Part shown: positions 1-7,252 of the stretch, piece after piece
Numbering within the stretch: the first letter of the stretch is position 1
How the letters are laid out: each line of letters starts with the position of its first letter
Assembly: GCA_903822975.1 (NCBI GenBank)
Contig: CAIJRD010000020.1
Span: 30,614 to 94,613, forward strand
DNA length: 64,000 bases
Reading direction: 5' to 3'
DNA from: an uncultured Sinobacteraceae bacterium
GTDB taxonomy: Bacteria > Pseudomonadota > Gammaproteobacteria > Nevskiales > Nevskiaceae
Program-made: the position numbers and the translations under genes
The notes under the pieces: generated by a model
What the model was told of the DNA's origin: nothing
Database searches by the model: none
The model's input: only the letters and a program-made list of their open reading frames with translations

Positions 1-190
1 AAGCCGGCACATGCTACGTGGCAAAAGCCGGACGCGGTCAACTGAACCGCCCGAGCACGCAGTCGGGCACGCCCGTCGCCTGAATGGGGCACGAGGACCC
101 CGGTCGCGCTATGAAGACTGGGCAGGTGTCGCGCGCGCTGGGGGCGAGCTCGATCAACCGGCTTAGTTCGATCAAAAAAAGGGAAGGGAC

Positions 191-1150
191 ATGCAAAACC
201 ACCGCAAGCTGTCGGCGCGGCCGCGTCGGCAGATGTGCTTGATGCTGTTCGGCGCCGTGTCCCTGATGGTCGCCGGTGCCGCCGCCGCGCAGACGGATGG
301 CAAACCTGCTTTGCCGCCGCCCGATCGTGCATTGCCGCAGCCCGCCGACAACGCCGCGCCGGTGGACGCCGCGGCAGCCACACCACCGGATGCCAGTGCG
401 CCAGATTCGAACGATGCATCATCCGCTACGCCAGCGGTAGCACTCGACAGCGTCACGTCGGCGTCGCCGCAGGTGCAGCATCCGCCGCAGGGCTTCACCG
501 TCGGCGCCGGACTTCGCGCGTCCACACTCGGCGCGGGCATCGAGTTGGCCACACCGGTGACGCACAACACAAACGTCCGCATCGGCTACAACGGGCTGTT
601 CGACATCAGCCATCACTTCAGCAAGGACGACATCGACTACAACGCCAAGCTCAAGCTCAGCAGCTTCGACGCGCTGTTCGATTACTTTCCGTTCGGCGGA
701 ATCTTTCACCTCAGTGCCGGCGTGTCGTACGGCGACCGAATCAAGGCCGATGCGAAGGCGATGGCGGCGGCCGGCTCGACCTTCAAGCTCAACGACACGC
801 TGTATACCAGCAGCGACAACGATCCGGCGCATGGCAATGCCCGCATCGATTTCAGCAAGCTCGCACCGATGGTGACGCTGGGCTGGGGCAACCTGGTGCC
901 GCGCGGCGGCCACTTCAGTTTCTCGTTCGAGGTCGGCGCAATCTTCCAGGGCGGTGCGCGCAGCGACCTGCATCTACAGGGCAGCGCCTGCGACGGAGGC
1001 GCCGTGGCCTGCCCGGTCGGCACGATCAATCTGGCGACCGATCCGACCGTGCAGACCAACATCCAGGCCGAGGAACACAAGCTCGATCACGAGTTGCATT
1101 CCTTCAAGATCTTCCCGGTGCTGGCGCTGGGCTTCGGCTACAGACTTTAA
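191..1150 (+). CDS. Secreted outer-membrane beta-barrel-like protein, unknown function
   Basis: A 319-residue protein with a typical signal peptide: basic residues to about 14, a hydrophobic core at 15-33, and a small-residue cleavage region near AAAQ. A linker rich in Ala, Pro and Asp follows to about residue 95. The rest alternates polar and hydrophobic residues as outer-membrane barrels do, and the chain ends in ALGFGYRL. A purine-rich ribosome-binding site (GGAAGGGA) lies just before the ATG. I do not recognise a named family. It stands alone and converges on argA. The secreted nature is well supported; the barrel assignment is inferred from composition only. Confidence 0.7.
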   Translation: MQNHRKLSARPRRQMCLMLFGAVSLMVAGAAAAQTDGKPALPPPDRALPQPADNAAPVDAAAATPPDASAPDSNDASSATPAVALDSVTSASPQVQHPPQGFTVGAGLRASTLGAGIELATPVTHNTNVRIGYNGLFDISHHFSKDDIDYNAKLKLSSFDALFDYFPFGGIFHLSAGVSYGDRIKADAKAMAAAGSTFKLNDTLYTSSDNDPAHGNARIDFSKLAPMVTLGWGNLVPRGGHFSFSFEVGAIFQGGARSDLHLQGSACDGGAVACPVGTINLATDPTVQTNIQAEEHKLDHELHSFKIFPVLALGFGYRL

Positions 1151-1155
1151 GTGCG

Positions 1156-1185
1156 CGGTCTCCGCGGTCTCCGCGTTCTCCGCGG
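1156..1185. repeat. Three 9-bp direct repeats between convergent genes
   Basis: Two copies of CGGTCTCCG and one CGTTCTCCG run head to tail in the 52-bp gap between the outer-membrane-like gene and argA. This is one of several short tandem arrays with different units in this window. Confidence 0.7.
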
Positions 1186-1202
1186 AAGGCGAACGCGACG
1201 CG

Positions 1203-2525
1203 CTACAGCGCCTTGATCAGAACCAGGGAATTGCGCCGGTAGTTGTAGATGCGCTGTTTCTGCATCGGCAGCTGTTCGATCGTGCCCTGCACGAAGCCGT
1301 GCTCGATGAACCAGTGCGGCGTGTGCGTGGTCAGCGCGAACAACTTGCGGATGCCGAGCTTGCGCGCGGTTTCTTCCGCGCGCGCGAGCAGCGCCGAAGC
1401 ACGGCCGGAGCGCTGGTAGTCGGGATGCACGGCGACACAGGAGAACTCGGCCATTTCGTTTTGCGGAAACGGGAACAGCGCGCACGCGGCGATCACCAGG
1501 CCGTCGCGCACCATCACGTCGAAGAAGCTGATTTCGAGTTCCAATTGCTCGCGCGAGCGCGGCACCAGGATGCCGCTGTCTTCCAGCGGCTTGATCAGCG
1601 CCAGCACACCGCCAACGTCGTCGATGCTGGCCTCGCGCACGGCCTCGTAGTTTTCATCGGCGTACAGCATCAGACCCACGCCGTCGCGCGTGAACAGCTC
1701 GCGCAGCAGCATGCCCTCGGTTTCGACACCGACCAGATGAATGCGCGCAACGCCACCGCGGCCGGCGGCGAGTGCCGCTTCCAGATAGGGACGGTCCTGC
1801 GGATCGACGCTGCTCGCGCCGTTGAGCAGGCGCTCGCCTTCGGCCAGCGACAACTGGCCCGCGTCGCCGGTATCGTCGGCCAGCTTCCAGCGGTCCGGAT
1901 CGGAATTGACCACGAAGATCAGCTTGTCGGCGCCGATCGCAGTCGCCACTGCGGTTGCCACCGCCTCGGCGCGCAAGTTGAAGATCTCGCCGGTGGGCGA
2001 ATAGCCGATCGGCGAAATCAGCGCGATGCGGCCCTGCGTCAGCACCTCGCCGATGGTGTCGACATCCACGCGCCGCACTTCGCCGGTGTGCTGATGGTCG
2101 ACACCGTCGCGCACGCCCACCGGCTTCGCGACGATCCAGTTGCCGCCGGCAACTTTCAAACGCGCACCGCCCATCGCGGTGCTCGCGAGCGAGGTCGACA
2201 GCCGCGCCTCGATATCCATCCGCAGCGGACCGATCGCCGCTTTCACGCAATCGAGCGCCGCGCGATCGGTGACTCGCAGACCGTCGGCGTATTGCGGCTG
2301 CAGGCCTTTGGCGGCCAGCGCGGCGTCGATCTGCGGACGCGCGCCGTGCACCAGCACCAGCTTGGCGCCGAGGCTGTGGAGCAGGGCGACATCGGCGACG
2401 AAATTGTCGAAGTCCGCGCGCGCCGCCGACTCGCCACCGAAAGCGATGACGAAGGTGCGGCCATTGTGCGCATGCGCATACGGTGCGGCGGCGCGCAGCG
2501 CGGCGACGAACTCGGCGGTGTTCAT
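1203..2525 (-). CDS. argA: Amino-acid N-acetyltransferase (N-acetylglutamate synthase)
   Basis: Transfers acetyl from acetyl-CoA to glutamate, the first step of arginine synthesis, in the cytoplasm. At 440 residues it has the length and two-domain layout of classical ArgA. An N-terminal amino-acid-kinase-like domain (about 1-285) includes LVLVHGARPQID and a NSDPDRWKLAD stretch. A C-terminal GNAT domain (about 295-440) contains the acetyl-CoA loop VHPDYQRSGRASALL. The kinase-like domain is normally where arginine feeds back. No arginine genes lie beside it, and it diverges from ygfB. The start has no obvious ribosome-binding site. Confidence 0.95.
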   Translation of the reverse strand: MNTAEFVAALRAAAPYAHAHNGRTFVIAFGGESAARADFDNFVADVALLHSLGAKLVLVHGARPQIDAALAAKGLQPQYADGLRVTDRAALDCVKAAIGPLRMDIEARLSTSLASTAMGGARLKVAGGNWIVAKPVGVRDGVDHQHTGEVRRVDVDTIGEVLTQGRIALISPIGYSPTGEIFNLRAEAVATAVATAIGADKLIFVVNSDPDRWKLADDTGDAGQLSLAEGERLLNGASSVDPQDRPYLEAALAAGRGGVARIHLVGVETEGMLLRELFTRDGVGLMLYADENYEAVREASIDDVGGVLALIKPLEDSGILVPRSREQLELEISFFDVMVRDGLVIAACALFPFPQNEMAEFSCVAVHPDYQRSGRASALLARAEETARKLGIRKLFALTTHTPHWFIEHGFVQGTIEQLPMQKQRIYNYRRNSLVLIKAL

Positions 2526-2706
2526 GGAAGGGCGGCGTGGAGGCGGCGAAGACGTGGTGTGGGCTTGAGTGACCGCGGATTATAAGCAGCCGGGCGGCCA
2601 CAGGCTGCGGGATCAACCGCACGCCGGGCCGTCAAAGCAGCCGTCGGCGACGATCTGCCCGGTCATCGCCGCGCGCCCGCCACTCCGGCACCCGCGCCCC
2701 CCGGCG

Positions 2707-2712
2707 TATACT
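2707..2712 (+). promoter_or_regulatory. Candidate -10 hexamer (TATACT) for a leaderless ygfB transcript
   Basis: TATACT ends 6 nt before the ygfB ATG, and there is no ribosome-binding site between. A transcript starting 6-7 nt after this box would begin at or next to the start codon. No clear -35 box is visible. Confidence 0.35.
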
Positions 2713-2718
2713 TTTGCG

Positions 2719-3288
2719 ATGATTAAACCGCTGCTGTACACCGACCTGTTGAGTACGCTCGCGGCGATCGGTTCCGCCCAGGAAGTTTCGGCATTCCACG
2801 GCGCGCTGTGCGGCGCGCTGTGCCGCGAAACGCCGGCCAAGCTCGACCCGGCCAGTCTGCTGGAAGACGATGCGCTCACCGTCGACGAAACCTCGGCCGT
2901 GCAATTGCGCGAATTCTGCGAGCAGGCGGTGGCCGCTTTTGGCGACGCCGAACTCGGCTTCCATCCGCTGTTGCCGGACGACGCGGTGCCGCTCAACGAT
3001 CGCGCGCAGGCGCTCGGGGCCTGGTGCGAGGGCTTCCTGTTCGGGCTGTCGGCGCGGGTCAAGTTCGACCTCAAGGACTGTTCCGAGGAAGTCCGCGAAG
3101 TGGTGGCGGACTTCACCCAGTTCACGCGTGCGGCAATCGGCGCCGGCGACGATCTGGAAGTCGAAGAAGGCGCGTACGCCGAGCTGGTCGAATACATTCG
3201 CGTCGGCGCGCAGCTGGTGTACATGGAACTGCATCCGCGGCCGGCTGCCGCTGCGGATGTCGAGAGTTACAACAAGACCCTGCATTGA
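2719..3288 (+). CDS. ygfB: YgfB/UPF0149 family protein
   Basis: A 189-residue acidic cytoplasmic protein. The start MIKPLLYTDLLSTLA is chosen because the frame upstream encodes no family-like sequence. Family features include FHGALCGALC near the N terminus, LPDDAVPLNDRAQALGAWCEGFLFG in the middle (given here in part as a landmark), and a C-terminal EYIRVGAQLVYMEL helix. Length matches the roughly 190 residues usual for YgfB. In gammaproteobacteria ygfB commonly precedes pepP and the ubiquinone hydroxylase genes, as here (22 bp to pepP). Molecular function is poorly defined; a role in gene regulation has been described in Pseudomonas. Confidence 0.9.
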   Translation: MIKPLLYTDLLSTLAAIGSAQEVSAFHGALCGALCRETPAKLDPASLLEDDALTVDETSAVQLREFCEQAVAAFGDAELGFHPLLPDDAVPLNDRAQALGAWCEGFLFGLSARVKFDLKDCSEEVREVVADFTQFTRAAIGAGDDLEVEEGAYAELVEYIRVGAQLVYMELHPRPAAAADVESYNKTLH

Positions 3289-3310
3289 CGCCCAGAGTTC
3301 GCCACGCCCC

Positions 3311-4645
3311 ATGCCGATTCCAACTCCCGCTGAACTTGCCGAATTCTCCGCGCGCCGCGCACGTCTGCTGAAGGCGATCGGGCCGGAGGGCATCGCCATC
3401 GTGCCGGCCGCGCGCGAAGTCATCCGCAATCGCGATTCGCATTACAAATTCCGCCAGGATTCCGATTTCTGGTACCTGACCGGCTTCAACGAGCCGGAGT
3501 CGATCGCGGTGTTCGCGCCGAATCGGCGCGACGGCGGCCAGCCGGCCGAGTACCTGCTGTTCACGCGACCGCGCGACAAGGCGCGCGAAATCTGGGACGG
3601 CCGCCGCGCCGGCCCGGAGGGTGCGGTGAGCCAGTACGGCGCCGACCAGGGTTTTGTCTTGGAGCAACTCGAGTCGATGCTGCCGAGGTTGCTCGCGGGT
3701 CGCCAGCAGATCCACTACACGCTCGGCGAACACCCGCATTGGGACGCCAAGCTGACCGCCTGCGTGCGCGAAATTCGCGAAGTCTCGCGGCGTGGGCCGG
3801 ATGCGCCCGGCAGTTTCATCGCGCTCGACAGCACGCTGCACGAGCAGCGCCTGATCAAGAGCGCGGCCGAACTCGAACTGATCCGCAAAGCCTGCGAGGT
3901 GTCGGCTGCCGCGCATCTGCGCGCGATGAAGATGACCCGCCCGGGCGCCTGGGAATGGCAAGTGGCGGCGGAAATCCATCACGAATTCGAGCGCAACGAA
4001 ATGGAGCCGGGCTACGGCTCGATCGTCGGCGGCGGCGACAACGCCTGCATCCTGCATTACAAGGAAAATGAATCGCGCCTGCGCGATGGCGACCTGCTGC
4101 TGATCGACGCCGGCGGCGAATATCGCGGCTACACCGCAGACATCACGCGCACCTTCCCGGTCGGCGGCCGCTACAGCGGTGCGCAGAAAGAAGTCTACGA
4201 AGTAGTGCTCGCCGCGCAGCGCGCCGCGATTGCGGAGTTGAAGCCAGGCGTGTCGTCGGCACGTCCGCACGAAGTCGCCACGCGCACGCTCACTGAAGGG
4301 CTGGTGGCGCTTGGATTGCTGCACGGCGATCCGACCGAGTTGATCGCCACCGACCAGCATCGCCAGTTCTACATGCACGGCACCGGCCATTGGCTCGGCC
4401 TCGACGTGCACGATGTCGGCCGCTACAAATTCGATGGCAAGCCACGTCCGTTCCAGGCCGGCATGGTGATGACGGTCGAGCCCGGCCTGTACATCGCACC
4501 GGATACCGAAGGTGTGGATCCGCGCTTCCTCGGCATCGGCATCCGCATCGAGGACGACGTGCTGATCAGCGACGAGGGGCCGCAGGTGCTGACCGCTGGC
4601 GCACCGAAGGCGATCGCCGACGTCGAAGCCGCAATGCGCGGCTAG
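3311..4645 (+). CDS. pepP: Xaa-Pro aminopeptidase (aminopeptidase P)
   Basis: Removes N-terminal residues that precede proline; a cytoplasmic dinuclear metal enzyme. The start MPIPTPAELAEFSARR gives 444 residues, normal for bacterial PepP. The N-terminal domain (about 1-175) includes KFRQDSDFWYLTGF. The catalytic pita-bread domain shows the metal ligands: Asp in LLIDAGGEYRGYTADITRTF (both aspartates), His in MHGTGHWLGLDVHD, Glu in VEPGLYI, and Glu in GIRIEDDVL. The gene sits 22 bp after ygfB and 8 bp before the DUF3667 gene, so it is likely in one transcript with them. Confidence 0.95.
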   Translation: MPIPTPAELAEFSARRARLLKAIGPEGIAIVPAAREVIRNRDSHYKFRQDSDFWYLTGFNEPESIAVFAPNRRDGGQPAEYLLFTRPRDKAREIWDGRRAGPEGAVSQYGADQGFVLEQLESMLPRLLAGRQQIHYTLGEHPHWDAKLTACVREIREVSRRGPDAPGSFIALDSTLHEQRLIKSAAELELIRKACEVSAAAHLRAMKMTRPGAWEWQVAAEIHHEFERNEMEPGYGSIVGGGDNACILHYKENESRLRDGDLLLIDAGGEYRGYTADITRTFPVGGRYSGAQKEVYEVVLAAQRAAIAELKPGVSSARPHEVATRTLTEGLVALGLLHGDPTELIATDQHRQFYMHGTGHWLGLDVHDVGRYKFDGKPRPFQAGMVMTVEPGLYIAPDTEGVDPRFLGIGIRIEDDVLISDEGPQVLTAGAPKAIADVEAAMRG

Positions 4646-4653
4646 GGCGAACG

Positions 4654-5865
4654 ATGACGTCTGTCGTCGACGCTCCACAGTTGCAGTCGGCGGCGCCGTT
4701 GAACTGCAAGAATTGCGCGGCGCCGCTCGGCGGCCACTACTGCGCGCACTGCGGTCAGGAAGCGCAGATCGAAACGCCGACCGTCGGCGAGTTCGTGCGC
4801 GAATTCCTGCAGGACCAGGTCGCGCTCGAAGGCAAGCTGCTGCGCACGCTGAAAGTGCTGGTGGCCAAGCCGGGCCAGTTGACGCTCGACTACATCGACG
4901 GTCGGCGTCAACGCTATATTCGGCCACTGCGTCTGTACCTGACCTTGAGCGTGGTCTATTTCGCCGTCGCGGGACTTTCCGGCAACAGCGACTCGTCGGT
5001 CAGCGACGCGCACAAGCACGTCAAGCAGGTGCTGACCCAACACGACGGCAAGCCGGCCACCGACGCCGACGGCAAGCAGCCGGGTGACCGTGGCGGCACC
5101 GATTCCAATACCGATTCCAATACCGATACAGACGCCGACACCGATCACTCCGACGCTGACGACAGTTCGTCCGAGGCCGCGAATGGCGACGCCGACAGCG
5201 CAAACGTTCAACCAAAATCGCCGCCTGCGCCGCCGCCGCCGAACGTCGTCGGCGCGCCGACGCCGGGAGCGCCGACGGCAACCGTCGACTCCGCGCAGGA
5301 ATCGAAAACGGTCGATGGCTCGGGCAAGAACGCCGCACCGACCGATGGCGCGCCGCACGACAAGAACGACGGCCTGGTGGTCTTCGACAGTCCGAAGGAA
5401 TACAGCCAGCTGCGCGAGATCAAGACCGGTTACGCGCCGCTCGACCTGCGCATCAACCGTTTCTTCGATCGTCCGGAGCGGCGCGCGCTCAGCGATTTCC
5501 AGAATGCCGTGCGCAGCGATGCGCCGATTGCGGTGTTCTTCGTGCTGCCGCTGTTCGCCGCGCTGTTGAAGCTCGGCTACCTGCGGCATCACCTGCGCTA
5601 TGGCGTGCATGTATTGTTCTCGCTACACCTGCACGCCTTCGTGTTTTTTGACCTGCTGATTTCGGTGCTGCCCTGGCCGGGCATCATCGAGTTCGTGCTG
5701 AAGGCGGCGATTCCGGTGTATCTGTTGCTGGCGCTTCAGCGCGTGTATGGCGGTGGACGCACCGCAACCGGCTTCTTCGTCGCCGGCCTGATGCTGGTGC
5801 ATGCGATATTCATCGGCATTGCGCTGATGCTGGCCGCCGTTGTGACCGTGGCAATCAACTCCTGA
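4654..5865 (+). CDS. DUF3667-type membrane protein with zinc ribbon and acidic repeat insert
   Basis: A 403-residue protein starting MTSVVDAPQLQSAAP. An N-terminal zinc ribbon (CKNCAAPLGGHYCAHCGQ) is followed by a region with LDYIDGRRQRYIRPLRLYLT, characteristic of DUF3667 proteins. The C-terminal third carries several hydrophobic membrane segments (for example PIAVFFVLPLFAALLKLGYL). Between them lies a long low-complexity stretch, residues about 125-230, rich in Asp, Ser, Thr and Pro. It includes DSNTDSNTDTDADTDHSD, encoded by tandem GATTCCAATACC units at 5101-5142. Function is unknown. It starts 8 bp after pepP, so the two may share a transcript. The insert looks like recent repeat expansion. 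Confidence 0.8.
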   Translation: MTSVVDAPQLQSAAPLNCKNCAAPLGGHYCAHCGQEAQIETPTVGEFVREFLQDQVALEGKLLRTLKVLVAKPGQLTLDYIDGRRQRYIRPLRLYLTLSVVYFAVAGLSGNSDSSVSDAHKHVKQVLTQHDGKPATDADGKQPGDRGGTDSNTDSNTDTDADTDHSDADDSSSEAANGDADSANVQPKSPPAPPPPNVVGAPTPGAPTATVDSAQESKTVDGSGKNAAPTDGAPHDKNDGLVVFDSPKEYSQLREIKTGYAPLDLRINRFFDRPERRALSDFQNAVRSDAPIAVFFVLPLFAALLKLGYLRHHLRYGVHVLFSLHLHAFVFFDLLISVLPWPGIIEFVLKAAIPVYLLLALQRVYGGGRTATGFFVAGLMLVHAIFIGIALMLAAVVTVAINS

Positions 5866-6029
5866 GCTGTGAATCTGGTGAGCATGAACCTGGCCGATGC
5901 GCGAATGACCGATAGCGGTGAAACAACGACTTCGCATGCCTGCGAGGATTTTGCCCGGCGTGCTTGCAGGTGGCGGCATTGCACCGGCACGTCGGCAGTG
6001 TCGGCGCTGTTCGCGAGCGGAGTGATGCG

Positions 6030-7235
6030 ATGAACTGCGATATCGCCATTGTCGGTGGCGGTCTGGTCGGTGCGAGCCTCGCCGTGGCGCTGGCGCGCAG
6101 TTCGAAGCAGCGCGTGATTCTGATCGAGGCCGCGCGGCCGCCGCAGTCCGCGCCGTCATGGGACGAACGCTGTATCGCGCTGAACGACGCCTCGCGCCGC
6201 ATCTTCGAATCGTTCGGACTCTGGGACGCCTTGCGCGCCGAGGCCGAGCCGATTCTGGCGACGCATATTTCCGAACGCGGCCGCTTCGGTGCGGCACGCT
6301 TCGCGGCGGCCGACGCCGGACTCGACGCGCTCGGCTACAACGTTCCGCTGCGCGCGATCGGTGCGGTGTTGTGGCAGCGGCTCGGCGATTCCGGCGTCGA
6401 GTTGCTGTGTCCAGCGCGCGTGTCGGCGGTGACGGCGCGCGAGGACGGCGTCGAACTGCAACTGGAATCGGCGTCGACCACGCCCGCGCAGACGATCCAC
6501 GCGCGCCTGCTGGCCGCGGCCGACGGCGCGCAATCGGCCGTGCGTAAGCTGCTCGGCATCGGCGCGGAAACGCGTGACTACGCGCAGCACGCGGTGGTGT
6601 CGGCGGTGAGGCTGGCGCGGCCGCACGCGGGCGTGGCCTATGAACGCTTCCTCGAAAGCGGTCCGCTGGCGCTGATTCCGAAGTCGGGACGCAGTGCGTC
6701 CCTGGTGTGGACCCTGCCGAGCGCGCAGGCGGAAGCGGCAATGGCCGCCAGCGACGAAGACTATTTGCAGCGAGCGCAGGACGCGTTCGGCGGTCGTCTG
6801 GGTCGGTTCACCGACTTGGGCCGGCGCCTGTCCTATCCGCTCGCGCGTGTCGTTGCAGACGTGTGTACTGCGCCGCGCGTGGCGCTGCTCGGCAATGCCT
6901 CGCAGAGCTTGCACCCGGTTGCCGCACAGGGTTTCAACCTGGGCTTGCGCGATGTCGCCGTGCTTGCGCGGCGTTTGCACGACGCGGCCGATCCCGGTGA
7001 TGCCGCCGTGCTCGCGGCGTTTACCGAAGCGCGCGGCAGCGATCGGTCGCGCGTCAGCGGCTTCACCGACCTGCTGGTGCGCAGCTTTTCGAATCGCGTA
7101 CCGGGTCTTGCGCAGTCGCGCCACTGGGGGCTGGTCGCGGTCGATCTGCTACCCGGCCTGCGTGAGCAGGTATTGCGTCAACACCTGGGTCATCTGGGTG
7201 GAGAGCTCGGCGTGTCTCTGGAAACCAGCGCCTGA
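6030..7235 (+). CDS. ubiH: FAD-dependent ubiquinone-pathway hydroxylase (UbiH type)
   Basis: Probable 2-octaprenyl-6-methoxyphenol hydroxylase of ubiquinone synthesis, using FAD, NADPH and oxygen at the inner membrane face. The start MNCDIAIVGGGLVGASLAVA puts the dinucleotide-binding GxGxxG at the N terminus; 401 residues is normal for the family. The second FAD signature reads LLGNASQSLHPVAAQGFNLG, close to the UbiH version, rather than the GDAAH form seen in the sister gene at 9804. The position after ygfB and pepP matches the usual gammaproteobacterial order. The exact carbon hydroxylated cannot be proved from sequence. Confidence 0.9.
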   Translation: MNCDIAIVGGGLVGASLAVALARSSKQRVILIEAARPPQSAPSWDERCIALNDASRRIFESFGLWDALRAEAEPILATHISERGRFGAARFAAADAGLDALGYNVPLRAIGAVLWQRLGDSGVELLCPARVSAVTAREDGVELQLESASTTPAQTIHARLLAAADGAQSAVRKLLGIGAETRDYAQHAVVSAVRLARPHAGVAYERFLESGPLALIPKSGRSASLVWTLPSAQAEAAMAASDEDYLQRAQDAFGGRLGRFTDLGRRLSYPLARVVADVCTAPRVALLGNASQSLHPVAAQGFNLGLRDVAVLARRLHDAADPGDAAVLAAFTEARGSDRSRVSGFTDLLVRSFSNRVPGLAQSRHWGLVAVDLLPGLREQVLRQHLGHLGGELGVSLETSA

Positions 7236-7240
7236 AACGC

Positions 7241-7246
7241 TATGCT
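7241..7246 (+). promoter_or_regulatory. Candidate -10 hexamer (TATGCT) before mscS-type gene
   Basis: TATGCT lies 6 nt before the ATG at 7253, with no ribosome-binding site in the 17-bp gap after ubiH. The spacing equals that seen at ygfB, so the channel gene may have its own leaderless promoter inside the ubi cluster. No convincing -35 box. Confidence 0.3.
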
Positions 7247-7252
7247 TCGCGG

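Noticed and set aside
1..190. Possible end of an upstream gene at the left edge
   Set aside because: No frame there reads like a protein C terminus; it probably holds only the promoter of the first gene.
3122..4927. Open frame of about 600 codons on the minus strand opposite pepP
   Set aside because: pepP on the plus strand has all metal ligands; the antisense translation is not protein-like.
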